Shown here: positions 1 through 7,700 of the stretch, in pieces
Layout: the number at the start of each line of letters is the position of its first letter
How positions within the stretch are numbered: position 1 is the stretch's first letter
Notes under the pieces: generated by a model
What the model saw: only the letters and a program-made list of their open reading frames with translations
Database searches by the model: none
Told to the model about the DNA's origin: nothing
Translations under genes and position numbers: made by a program
Assembly (NCBI GenBank): GCA_937893205.1
Contig: CALBJU010000349.1
Coordinates: forward strand, 1 to 12,122
DNA length: 12,122 nt
Origin: an uncultured Bacteroidota bacterium
GTDB taxonomy: Bacteria; Bacteroidota; Rhodothermia; Rhodothermales; UBA10348
Reading direction: 5' to 3'

Positions 1-530
1 CCGCTCGATCCAGCTGGCACGCGGGACAGGTCATATGGATTGCGTGTCGTTCCTCCGATTGAACTGATGGTTACAAACGGACTGAATGCCCATTCGGCCA
101 TATTCGTTTTGCCGAGTACGATGGCGCCGGCGTCTTTAAGGCGCGCTACCTGCCACGCATCGTCTGGTGGTGATGATCCCGCCAATGCGGCAGATCCGCC
201 CGTCGTCTGCAGTCCTTCCGTGTCGTAATTATCCTTTACGACGATCGGAATGCCGTGCATGGGTCGCAAAACACCGGTTTTCGCATATTCTGCGTCGAGG
301 CTGGCGGCCTGCTCGAGAGCCAGTGGATTGAGGATAATAAATGCGTTGAGGGAGTCGTCAAACGCCTCAATTCGGTCCAAATACATCTGAACCAGCCGGA
401 CGGCTGTGAGCGAACCATCGCTGAATGCTTCGTGAGCTTCCGAGACGGTTGCTTCAATTATTTCGAATGAGGCGGGCTGCGCACAACCAGCCAGGGGGAG
501 AAGCAGGATAAGAGGCAGTAGGATTCGCAT
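1..530 (-). CDS. Amidase-signature family lipoprotein (3' end outside window)
   Basis: The reading frame starts at the ATG at 530-528 and stays open to the left window edge, giving 177 visible residues. The N-terminus is a lipoprotein signal peptide: a Leu-rich segment ending in the lipobox LAGC (Cys16), so the protein is probably tethered to an envelope membrane. The rest matches the N-terminal part of amidase-signature hydrolases (GatA, fatty-acid amide hydrolase and malonamidase relatives): HGIPIVVKDNYDTEGLQTT with the expected catalytic Lys99, GAIVLGKTNMAEWAFS, then GGTTRNPYDLSRVPAGSSG. The window ends exactly in the GSSGG motif, whose first Ser is normally the cis-Ser of the Ser-cisSer-Lys triad. 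The nucleophilic Ser should lie about 25 residues further on, outside the window. The family hydrolyses amide bonds. The lipobox argues against a role in tRNA amidation and for an exported amidase acting on amides or peptides; the substrate cannot be told. No Shine-Dalgarno sequence precedes the start. The upstream NTF2-like gene lies 82 bases away on the same strand, so co-transcription is possible. Confidence 0.9.
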   Translation of the reverse strand, partial: MRILLPLILLLPLAGCAQPASFEIIEATVSEAHEAFSDGSLTAVRLVQMYLDRIEAFDDSLNAFIILNPLALEQAASLDAEYAKTGVLRPMHGIPIVVKDNYDTEGLQTTGGSAALAGSSPPDDAWQVARLKDAGAIVLGKTNMAEWAFSPFVTISSIGGTTRNPYDLSRVPAGSS

Positions 531-612
531 TGGAGGGCACGCCAGTTCAGCTGAATGGGAATCCTGAATTAACGCGAATCGCCCACCAAACTCAATGCCT
601 GCGTGCGCATTC

Positions 613-1074
613 CTACATATCGTATTCGTTGGGATTGTTCATCATTCGGCTGATCTTCCATCCGTCACCCGTCTTGTGATAAACAACCAGCTGCTTGACG
701 TCTACATTTGCCTTATCCGACTTATCCGGAGAGACAGCGATGCCACGGACTTCGCTGTAGACATTTGCCCAGTATCCTTCAACCTGAATATCTCCAACCA
801 GAATTTCAATGTCAGCCTGCCAACCGGAGAATGCAGCCGCTGTCATTGCTCTGAGCGAATCGCGGTTGGTAACGGCCGGGCTGAAGGAAGGCAGGTACCA
901 GAACGGGTCGTCGAAGGAGCCCACCCAGGTATCGACATCCCCCTCATTGTTGGCGGCCTCGACCGATTCAATGAGTGAACGGATGGCATCGAGGTCGTCT
1001 TCGTGTGTAGTGGCGTCTTGAGCACAGGCGGCGAGCAAGAGGCAAAAAGCTGAAATGAGGAGGGTGTGTCGCAT
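613..1074 (-). CDS. NTF2/SnoaL-like (DUF4440-type) lipoprotein
   Basis: This encodes 153 residues. The signal peptide (MRHTLLISAFCLLLAAC) ends in the lipobox LAAC at Cys17, so a lipidated envelope protein is expected. The mature part has the layout of a small cone-shaped NTF2-like domain: an N-terminal helix (DLDAIRSLIESVEAANNEGD), then VDTWVGSFDDPFWYLPSFSPAVTNRDSLRAM, and later beta strands including VDVKQLVVYHKTGDGWKISRMM. The pattern in which xDxWVxxFxDDxxYxPP is followed by a terminal GxWKIxRxM strand is typical of DUF4440/SnoaL-like proteins. Members range from polyketide cyclases and isomerases to ligand-binding proteins without catalysis, so no reaction can be assigned. It lies upstream of the lipoprotein amidase on the same strand and diverges from the DUF1080 gene across about 110 bases. 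The domain family is fairly sure; the function is unknown. Confidence 0.85.
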   Translation of the reverse strand: MRHTLLISAFCLLLAACAQDATTHEDDLDAIRSLIESVEAANNEGDVDTWVGSFDDPFWYLPSFSPAVTNRDSLRAMTAAAFSGWQADIEILVGDIQVEGYWANVYSEVRGIAVSPDKSDKANVDVKQLVVYHKTGDGWKISRMMNNPNEYDM

Positions 1075-1124
1075 CTTGATTTCGGTTTAATTGAGGACGC
1101 AGAGGAATGCGAAAAGTTGTCTTC

Positions 1125-1153
1125 TTGCACTTGAACCCCCGGGCGCGTAAATA
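1125..1153 (+). promoter_or_regulatory. Candidate sigma70-like promoter for the DUF1080 gene
   Basis: TTGCAC (1125-1130) and TAAATA (1148-1153) are separated by exactly 17 bases, in the divergent gap between the NTF2-like and DUF1080 genes. The predicted transcription start would fall near 1160, downstream of the in-frame ATG at 1107 and upstream of the ATG at 1185. This agrees with the later start chosen for the gene. The -10 match is only about three of six, and Bacteroidota-type sigma factors often prefer a different -7 element, so this is weak support from spacing alone. Confidence 0.25.
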
Positions 1154-1184
1154 TCGACAGAAAACCTCCCCTCCACACAGAATC

Positions 1185-1934
1185 ATGGAGAATACCCCTT
1201 TGAAGTCATCAATGTCTTTCGCAGCAATATTACTGTTCTTTGCGACTTATACCGCTGCAGCCCAAGAGTTTACGCCCTCAATGACCGAAAAATGGGACCC
1301 CGTACCCGACATTGTGACGTCGGGCCAGATGGGGTCTCCCCCTTCGGACGCAATCGCGCTGTTTGACGGCGAAAATCTGAACGCCTGGGAATCTGTACGA
1401 GGTGGAGATGCAGCCTGGATGGTGGATGGAGGCGAGGTGACGGTCAATGCCGGGACGGGAGACATCCGGACGCGGCAGAAATTTTCAGATGTTCAGTTGC
1501 ACATCGAGTGGCGAACTCCCGCGGTGGTTGAAGGCGATGGGCAGGGCCGAGGAAACAGTGGGGTGTTCTTTCACGAGATTTACGAGGTGCAGATACTCGA
1601 CTCTTATGAGAATGTCACCTACTCAAATGGGCAGGCGGGCTCGGTTTATAAGCAGCATATTCCGCTGGTTAATGCATCGCGTGGACCCGGAGAGTGGCAG
1701 ACCTATGACATCATTTTTCGATCACCCGTTTTTTCGACTGAGGGAGATCTCGTGCGCACAGCTGCGGTGACGGTTTTACATAATGGTGTACTGATCCAGA
1801 ATCATGTCGAGCTGATTGGGCCCTCACGCTATGTCGGACTCCCAGAATATGGAGTTCACGGACCAGGATCGATCAAGCTGCAGGATCACGGTAATCCGAT
1901 GACCTTTCGAAATATCTGGGTACGGGAGCTGTAG
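1185..1934 (+). CDS. Secreted DUF1080 / 3-keto-disaccharide hydrolase family protein
   Basis: The product is about 249 residues when started at the ATG at 1185. An in-frame ATG at 1212 would begin right at the signal peptide and is equally possible. The earlier ATG at 1107 adds a basic, Pro-rich stretch with no signal-peptide character and was not chosen. After the hydrophobic signal (MSFAAILLFFATYTAAAQ) comes one concanavalin-like beta-sandwich domain with the full family signature: IALFDGENLNAWES near the N-terminus, GDIRTRQKFSDVQLHIEWRTP, GQGRGNSGVFF, YEVQILDSYENVTY, GQAGSVYKQHIPLVNASR, PGEWQTYDIIFRSP, and the C-terminal LQDHGNPMTFRNIWVREL. The family is PF06439. Characterised Bacteroides relatives cleave 3-keto-glycosides such as 3-keto-disaccharides after a partner dehydrogenase has oxidised the sugar. 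Secretion predicts a periplasmic or surface role. No sugar 3-dehydrogenase is visible in the window, so the substrate is open. The gene diverges from the NTF2-like gene and is followed after 97 bases by the FKBP pair. Confidence 0.93.
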   Translation: MENTPLKSSMSFAAILLFFATYTAAAQEFTPSMTEKWDPVPDIVTSGQMGSPPSDAIALFDGENLNAWESVRGGDAAWMVDGGEVTVNAGTGDIRTRQKFSDVQLHIEWRTPAVVEGDGQGRGNSGVFFHEIYEVQILDSYENVTYSNGQAGSVYKQHIPLVNASRGPGEWQTYDIIFRSPVFSTEGDLVRTAAVTVLHNGVLIQNHVELIGPSRYVGLPEYGVHGPGSIKLQDHGNPMTFRNIWVREL

Positions 1935-2031
1935 AAGGCTCATGGTGTCGGAATGTCTGGCCGTGGTGAACCTGAGTTCCGGTTCGACGTAAACGAGCGC
2001 TTTCACGGCTGAACCAACCACTCTTTATTGT

Positions 2032-2484
2032 ATGAAACGATCCTGGACCTCACTTTTAATCATTGTTACGCTGCTTTTAGGGGCATGTGCTACCGAAAAA
2101 ACAGAAACGACCACTCCTGAGTCCGCTGGGACGATGGTGGCCGAACTGATCAGCACGGATCTCATCGAGGGGGACGGAGAAGTAGCTGAAATGGGAAGTT
2201 CCATAGACGTTCACTACACGCTATGGTTCTACGATGCAGAAGCGGAAGACGGCAGAGGAAAGCGTTTGCAGAGCTCAAAAGATGGGGGTCGATCGTATCC
2301 CTTTACTCTGGGTCAGAGTGCAGTAATACCAGGGTGGCACGAAGGAATACCCGGGATGAAAGTGGGCGGAACCAGAGAACTGATAATTCCCCACCGTCTA
2401 GCATATGCTGAAAGAGGATGGGGCACAGACATTCCACCGAATACTGATTTAATATTCGAGATCGATCTTCTGGAAATTCAGTAA
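2032..2484 (+). CDS. FKBP-type peptidyl-prolyl isomerase lipoprotein with altered active site
   Basis: The product is 150 residues. The signal peptide ends in the lipobox LGAC (Cys19), followed by a Thr/Glu-rich linker (about 20-33) and one FKBP domain (about 36-150). FKBPs catalyse cis-trans isomerisation of X-Pro bonds; a lipidated copy would act as a folding factor at the envelope. Several pocket positions match FKBP12: Tyr62 (VHYT), Val98-Ile99 and Trp102 (VIPGW), Tyr125 (AYAERG) and Phe142 (LIFEIDLL). The usual Phe-Asp of the FDSS motif (Phe36 and Asp37 in FKBP12) is Leu79-Gln80 here (RLQSS). Asp37 matters for catalysis and ligand binding in FKBP12, so activity may be reduced or redirected to chaperone-type binding. 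The start has no Shine-Dalgarno sequence. The stop is 22 bases before the next FKBP gene, so the two are very likely one transcript, and the shared YDxxAED insertion before the FDSS region suggests a common ancestor. Confidence 0.94.
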   Translation: MKRSWTSLLIIVTLLLGACATEKTETTTPESAGTMVAELISTDLIEGDGEVAEMGSSIDVHYTLWFYDAEAEDGRGKRLQSSKDGGRSYPFTLGQSAVIPGWHEGIPGMKVGGTRELIIPHRLAYAERGWGTDIPPNTDLIFEIDLLEIQ

Positions 2485-2506
2485 CACACCAAACCAAATT
2501 ACAGCA

Positions 2507-2857
2507 ATGAGTGACGGATTAATTATTGACGACCTCGTGACCGGTGATGGCGCAGAGGCTACACCAGGTAAGAGGATCGAAGTTCACTACACCGGATGGC
2601 TCTACGATCCCTCCGCGGAAGACAACAAGGGCGGCAAATTTGACAGTTCCGTTGATAGGGGAGAGACCTTTTCGTTTCTACTCGGCGGTGGTCAGGTGAT
2701 TCAGGGCTGGGACAAGGGTTTCGCCGGAATGAATATCGGTGGTCTCCGCCGCCTGACAATTCCGTCCGAAATGGGATATGGAGCCCGTGGGGCCGGTAGT
2801 TCGATTCCGCCCAACGCGGTTCTTGTTTTTGACGTAGAACTGATCGGCGTCGGATAA
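2507..2857 (+). CDS. Cytosolic FKBP-type peptidyl-prolyl cis-trans isomerase
   Basis: The product is 116 residues: a single FKBP domain with no signal peptide, so it is predicted cytosolic. All major active-site positions of FKBP12 are present: Tyr28 (VHYTGW), Phe45-Asp46 (KFDSSVDRG), Val64-Ile65 and Trp68 (VIQGWDKG), Tyr91 (GYGARG) and Phe108 (VLVFDVELIGV). A short insertion before FDSS (LYDPSAEDNKGG) is usual in bacterial single-domain FKBPs. The expected activity is prolyl isomerisation during protein folding. The start lies 22 bases after the lipoprotein FKBP stop in an A-rich stretch without a Shine-Dalgarno sequence, as expected for Bacteroidota-type initiation. The gene ends about 40 bases before the strong hairpin at 2899-2931, which likely terminates the two-gene unit. 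Confidence 0.96.
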   Translation: MSDGLIIDDLVTGDGAEATPGKRIEVHYTGWLYDPSAEDNKGGKFDSSVDRGETFSFLLGGGQVIQGWDKGFAGMNIGGLRRLTIPSEMGYGARGAGSSIPPNAVLVFDVELIGVG

Positions 2858-2898
2858 ATCTCCCCGAGATTGAATGATTAAGAGGAGATCGAACGCAT

Positions 2899-2931
2899 AA
2901 GGGGCGGCCGGCTTTTGCCGGCCGCCCCTTT
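2899..2931. terminator. Bidirectional intrinsic terminator hairpin
   Basis: A perfect inverted repeat has arms AAGGGGCGGCCGGC and GCCGGCCGCCCCTT around a TTTT loop, giving a 14-bp stem that is almost all G and C. Only three T follow on the plus side and a short TTAT on the minus side, so it is a strong hairpin with weak U-tracts. It lies between the convergent FKBP operon (stop at 2857) and the CarboxypepD_reg-like gene (stop at 2958), where a shared terminator is expected. Confidence 0.85.
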
Positions 2932-2957
2932 CTGCTGGCCTTGCGCTGAAGTGTCTG

Positions 2958-4082
2958 TTACTCGTCGGGCATGTAATCGTTGGGCAGCATATCCGCCATT
3001 CGATAAAAGGTCCAGAAACCCATCACCTGCGTCGAGGGAGACTTGGAAGGCGACAAAACGCCCGTATCATCGAACATGGCCTGAAAGTCTGGTAATTTGA
3101 CAAACGAAACGTTACCGGTTTTTAGCGCTTCAGACATGGCCGATACCGGCCAGAATCGATCGATGTATCGCTCCCACTCACTGTCACCACCCGTTCCGTA
3201 GTACTGTATTCGCAGCCATCCCCCCCAATCAAGTCTTTTTAATTCGGAATATTTCTCGTCGAACATGATGGGCTGCGGCTCACCGTAAATACTCCTTAAT
3301 CCTGCCTCAGCGATCGGAGAATGATCCTCGGCCGCACCAGGCCCACCTACGAAAAAGGCCGCCCACTCTTCTTTCTTGACCCTCTCATCGACCAGTGCCT
3401 TCAAAAAGTGCCGAAACGATCCCTCGTAGGTTTTGGCTCGATTCTTCTTCCAGTTCTTTTCGTCCTTCTTCTTCCTCGGCTCTAATGGAATGTAAACAGC
3501 ATAACCGCGCCACCGGTATCCGATTTGATTGCCCCCGAGCTGGAAGTCATAAATCCTGATCTTGTACCCAAGCGCTCGATTGTCATACTCAAATGTGCCG
3601 GAAGCATTTACTGAAATGACATTGTTGCTGGCATCATGGGAGAACCGGAGCACCTCGGGATTGACCATCTCGACGTCGCTGGCGAACTTCGACCAGGAAA
3701 ATGCCGTCGACTCAAAAAACTCCATGAGATCTTTTCTGCTCATGTCTGTATCTCCCTCTGGTGGCGGCATGGGAGCAGCATTGTCCAGCAGGAGCGTGAC
3801 TGAACTTTGTTGATCTCTACTCACCATCACTGCTGTCGCGGCGTATCCATCGGCAGCGGCCACAACTTCGAAAGATTGTTGGGGAGGAGTCGCCAGAGTG
3901 AACGATCCTGAGGCGTCGGTTTCTGTCATAATGGAAGTGTTCGCCACGAAAACGGTAACGCCTTCGAGCGCACTTCCCTCGGTGGCATCTGTGACGGTGC
4001 CCGAAATATTTTGCGAGGTCGCGGTTCGGCTGAACGAAAGGAGAACGAGTAGTATGATGATGGGACGGGCGAAACTCTTCAT
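2958..4082 (-). CDS. Exported CarboxypepD_reg-like domain protein
   Basis: The start was placed at the ATG at 4082, giving 374 residues. The frame is open up to 4142, but those 20 extra residues precede a normal signal peptide (MKSFARPIIILLVLLSF, cleavage near TATSQ) and overlap a candidate promoter. The mature protein begins with a carboxypeptidase regulatory-like beta-sandwich of about 75 residues (ISGTVTDATEGSALEGVTVF, then TETDASGSFTL). Next come a short Pro-rich linker (AAPMPPPEG) and a 250-residue region with SKFASDVEMVNPEVLRFS, FEYDNRALGYKIRIYDFQL and YEGSFRHFLKAL. The last motifs recur in Bacteroidota CarboxypepD_reg-like proteins of unknown function. No TonB plug or beta-barrel follows and no peptidase motif is seen, so it is neither a SusC-type receptor nor a carboxypeptidase. 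The mid-region is very basic (EPRKKKDEKNWKKNR). Its role is unknown; periplasmic or outer-surface placement is inferred. It converges with the FKBP operon across the shared hairpin. Confidence 0.85.
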   Translation of the reverse strand: MKSFARPIIILLVLLSFSRTATSQNISGTVTDATEGSALEGVTVFVANTSIMTETDASGSFTLATPPQQSFEVVAAADGYAATAVMVSRDQQSSVTLLLDNAAPMPPPEGDTDMSRKDLMEFFESTAFSWSKFASDVEMVNPEVLRFSHDASNNVISVNASGTFEYDNRALGYKIRIYDFQLGGNQIGYRWRGYAVYIPLEPRKKKDEKNWKKNRAKTYEGSFRHFLKALVDERVKKEEWAAFFVGGPGAAEDHSPIAEAGLRSIYGEPQPIMFDEKYSELKRLDWGGWLRIQYYGTGGDSEWERYIDRFWPVSAMSEALKTGNVSFVKLPDFQAMFDDTGVLSPSKSPSTQVMGFWTFYRMADMLPNDYMPDE

Positions 4083-4113
4083 AACATCCATGGATTTAGC
4101 GGGTGATATCCTC

Positions 4114-4142
4114 AATAAACCGGTGTAATACCTAAAACTCAA
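4114..4142 (-). promoter_or_regulatory. Candidate sigma70-like promoter for the CarboxypepD_reg-like gene
   Basis: On the minus strand TTGAGT (4142-4137) and TTTATT (4119-4114) are separated by exactly 17 bases, each matching four of six consensus bases. Transcription would start near 4107, about 25 bases before the ATG at 4082. That supports this start over the longer frame beginning at 4142. Matches of this quality can occur by chance. Confidence 0.3.
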
Positions 4143-4202
4143 GCCAGACTACGGCCAATAGACGATTATTTTGGTAGGAATCACCCCAGTCGAGGCAAAG
4201 GG

Positions 4203-4790
4203 TCAAACAGTGAACTCCACTTCAACTTCAGTTTTGTCATTTGACATATAACTCAGAAGGGCTCGGATGAAAAGAATGATGCCGAAGATTTCCATCCCCT
4301 CTTCAACTATGGTAGACATGTTGTAGGGAAGCGCATCTCCGTCCAATGGCTGGCCGACAAGCTCCATCCCGACGGCGCCTCCCACGTAGACTACCCCTGA
4401 AACAACGAAGTCCCGAAAGCTTGTTCGCGGAAGTGTCCGGAGAAAGGGAATAAAGTACACTCCCAAGAGCACCGAAATAATCAGGCCTCCCCATGCCCAG
4501 GACGGTTCAATGACTGAATTTAGACTCTCGTGTAATCCGGCCACCACAGACAGCCGCGTCACTATTTTTTCCGATCTAAAGGAATCTGGTACATGGAATC
4601 CTTCTGATTTTGGCTCGGTGTTGAAGAAATTAACGGGCTTTACGTCTTCAGGTGTCGCCAATCTATCAAAGTTAGTCAAGTAATGACAACGCACCGACCA
4701 AGGGATTGGCGAGATAATTGGCGGGTTTGATGACGGCAGTTTAGATTCCCTCCCTCTCATGCTCAATACACGCAATCCCACCAGATTCAT
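4203..4790 (-). CDS. Small membrane protein, probably N-terminally truncated remnant
   Basis: The maximal frame has 195 residues, but only about the last 110 look like a real protein. These contain three hydrophobic segments: WAWGGLIISVLLGVYFIPFL (about 98-117), VVSGVVYVGGAVGMELVG (129-146) and MEIFGIILFIRALLSYM (166-182). The motif IVEEGMEIFGIILF resembles a widespread but unnamed family of bacterial inner-membrane proteins with an E-E-xLEMxG helix near the C-terminus. In that family, as I recall it, more membrane helices precede a DExxxxHExLN-like motif; here only AGLHESLN (about 84-91) remains of this region. The first 45 residues are low in hydrophobic content and unlike coding sequence, and they overlap the oppositely oriented BNR gene start. 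No convincing later ATG exists before Met142; a TTG near residue 44 could serve. The simplest reading is a 3' fragment that lost its 5' half when the BNR gene or a rearrangement took its place. The alternative is a short intact protein with a non-ATG start. Confidence 0.5.
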   Translation of the reverse strand: MNLVGLRVLSMRGRESKLPSSNPPIISPIPWSVRCHYLTNFDRLATPEDVKPVNFFNTEPKSEGFHVPDSFRSEKIVTRLSVVAGLHESLNSVIEPSWAWGGLIISVLLGVYFIPFLRTLPRTSFRDFVVSGVVYVGGAVGMELVGQPLDGDALPYNMSTIVEEGMEIFGIILFIRALLSYMSNDKTEVEVEFTV

Positions 4791-4791
4791 G

Positions 4792-7700
4792 CGCTTCTTA
4801 CGTTCGGCGATTATCGTCGGTGTTGTACTCTCATTTTTTACTGATGCCCAAGCTCAGTCGATCGATCCTGCCCTGTACGAGGGCCTCGAGTACCGGCTTG
4901 TCGGGCCGTATCGAGGGGGCCGCTCGGCCGCTGTAACCGGAGTCCCCGGTAAACCCTTGCTTTACTACATGGGGAGCACGGGCGGAGGTGTATGGCGCAC
5001 CAAAGACGGTGGGCAGTCCTGGGAGAATCTCTCGGATGACTTTTTTGGCGGCTCCATAGGCGCTATCGCCGTTTCGGAGTGGGACAACAATGTCATCTAC
5101 GTGGGTGGCGGAGAGAAAACAATCCGCGGTAACGTGTCTCACGGCTACGGCATGTGGAAGTCCATGGATGCCGGTAAAACATGGGAATCGATCGGGTTGA
5201 CGGACTCGCGTCACATCTCGCGAATCCGAGTTCATCCACGCAATCCCGATCTGGTGTACGTCTCCGTCATGGGACATCTGTTCGGCCCGAACGAAGAACG
5301 CGGCGTCTTCCGATCCACTGATGGTGGGATGACCTGGGAAAACATTCTGTATGTGAGCGACAAATCCGGCGCCATGGATCTGGTGATGGATCCATCGAAT
5401 GCGCGGGTGTTGTATGCGTCGATGTGGGAATTTTACCGCTCGCCGTACGAGATGTCGTCCGGTGGAGAGGATTCTGGGCTGTACAAATCCACTGACGGCG
5501 GAAACACCTGGGATGAACTCACCAATCAGGATAATGGCCTCCCTGGAGGGACCATTGGAATCAGCGGTGTCACCATTTCACCAGTGAATCCCGATCGGAT
5601 ATGGACCATCATTGAGCACGAAGAGGGCGGTGTATATCGAAGCGACGATGGGGGTGAATCGTGGAGTCGCATCAATACGGACCGGAATCTGCGTCAAAGA
5701 GCATGGTATTACTCTCGCATTTATGCGGGGACCGAAGACGAGGACGATGTTTGGGTACTGAACGTCAGTCTCTGGCACTCGAAAGATGGTGGTTCGGAGT
5801 ATGAGCGCGTCCGTACTCCGCACGGTGATCATCACGATTTCTGGATTGCTCCCGGAGATGCCGACAGACTCATTGTAGGGGATGACGGAGGTGGGCAAGT
5901 ATCCTTCGACGGTGGCGAAAACTGGTCGACCTATTCAAATCAGCCGACCGCTCAGTTCTACCGGGTCAACACCGACAACAGTTTTCCATACCGGATCTAC
6001 GGCGGACAGCAGGACAACTCCACCGTGCGGATTGTGCACACATCCAACGGTAGAAGTGAACGGGACTGGGAGTCCACGGCTGGTGGAGAAAGCGCCTGGC
6101 TTGCAACCGATCCGGCGGACTCCGACATCGTCTATGGAGGATCATACGGCGGGTCCTTCTCCATCGTGAACCACCGCACCGGGCAGAGCCGTTCGATCAA
6201 TGTGTGGCCCGATAATCCGATGGGGCATGGGGCGGAGGACTTCAAGTACCGCTTTCAGTGGAATTTCCCGATTATCACGTCGCGTCACGACCCAAAAGCC
6301 GTGATTGCCACCTCCCAACACGTACACCGGTCCACCAACCAGGGGCAGTCATGGGAATTGATCTCGCCGGACCTGACCCGGAACGATCCGTCGACATTGG
6401 GACCCTCGGGCGGGCCGATAACGAAGGACAATACCGCGGTCGAATACTACGCGACCATATTCACGCTCGCGGAAGGGGAGGAGCCGGGCGTAATCTGGAC
6501 GGGTTCAGACGACGGACTCATCCATATTACCCGGGACGATGGGGAGACGTGGACGAACATCACTCCACCCGAGCGAATTTTCCCCGAGTGGATGATGGTC
6601 AATGACATGGTGGTCGATCCACACAATCCGGGTGGCTTGTATGTGGCAGGCACACGCTATAAATCGGATGATTTTGCCCCTTATCTGTACAAAACCAACG
6701 ATTACGGGGCAACTTGGACGAAAATCACTGAGGGGATTCCGGATGACCACTTCACCCGTACGATCGAAGTCGACCCGGAGCGGTCTGGCTTGCTGTATGC
6801 TGGTGGCGAATCCGGACTGTACATTTCCTTCGACGACGGAGATTCCTGGCAATCCTTCCAACTGAATCTTCCGATCGTACCGGTCACCGATCTGAAGTGG
6901 AACGATCACGATTTGGTGGTGGCCACGCAGGGGCGCGCATTCTGGATTCTCGAGGACCTGATGTATCTGCACCATTTGTCTGCCGCGGATATCGAGGAGG
7001 ACCACACTTTCTACAGTCCATATGTAGCCACCCTGGGAGCCGAAAGCTCCGTCCGCCTGCGATTCTGGTTCAAGGAAGACCAGGAGGACGAGGTAACCGT
7101 CCGGATTCTCGAACAGGATGGAACGATCATCTCCACGGACGATGAGATCGAAGCCAGCGCTGGTGTGAACCAGTACAACTGGAACATGAGATACGAAGAT
7201 GCGGAGACCTTTGATGGTCTTATCATGTGGGCAGGCTCGGTGCGTGGCCCGCAGGCCGTGCCCGGACGATACCAGGCGAGGCTGATAGTCGGCGACGATT
7301 CTACTACGGTATCCTTTCGAATCGCGCCGGATCCCCGTTCGGAATCCCCACTTGCAGATCTTCAGGAGAAGTTCGCCTTCCAGATTGCAGTCCGCGACAA
7401 GCTTAGCGAAACCCACGAGGCTGTCAAGCAGATTCGATCGCTTCGGGAGCAGATCGAAGACGTCCTGGATCGCATTCCGGAAGATCATGCCGAAGCGGAT
7501 ACGATCAATGGCTTTGCCGAGCATATGCTTGATGGTATGAAGGAAGTCGAAGAAGCTCTCTACCAGACGAAGAACCAATCTGGTCAGGATCCGCTCAACT
7601 TTCCCATTCGACTCAACAATAAGTTGGCTGCGGTCGGCGGGGTTGCCTCCCGCGGCCATTTTCGTCCGACGGATCAGGCCTATGGCGTGCGCGATGAGCT

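Noticed and set aside
546..555. Perfect 10-base palindrome TTCAGCTGAA between the amidase and NTF2-like genes
   Set aside because: It is too short to count as an operator without a second copy or a regulator nearby, and no U-tract makes it a terminator.
1107..1184. Longer start for the DUF1080 protein
   Set aside because: The added 26 residues are basic and Pro-rich, precede a normal signal peptide, and overlap the candidate promoter.
1965..1987. Short inverted repeat GAACC/GGTTC after the DUF1080 gene as a terminator
   Set aside because: The stem is only five base pairs and no T run follows.
2858..2889. ATCTCC/GGAGAT inverted repeat just after the cytosolic FKBP stop
   Set aside because: The arms are six bases with a 20-base spacer, and the much stronger hairpin at 2899-2931 explains termination.
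4083..4142. Longer start for the CarboxypepD_reg-like protein
   Set aside because: The extra residues come before a complete signal peptide, and the stretch contains a candidate -35/-10 pair.
4759..4791. Upstream start for the BNR protein
   Set aside because: The 11 extra residues (MLNTRNPTRFM) precede a typical signal peptide that starts with MRFLRS at 4792; the upstream start cannot be fully excluded.
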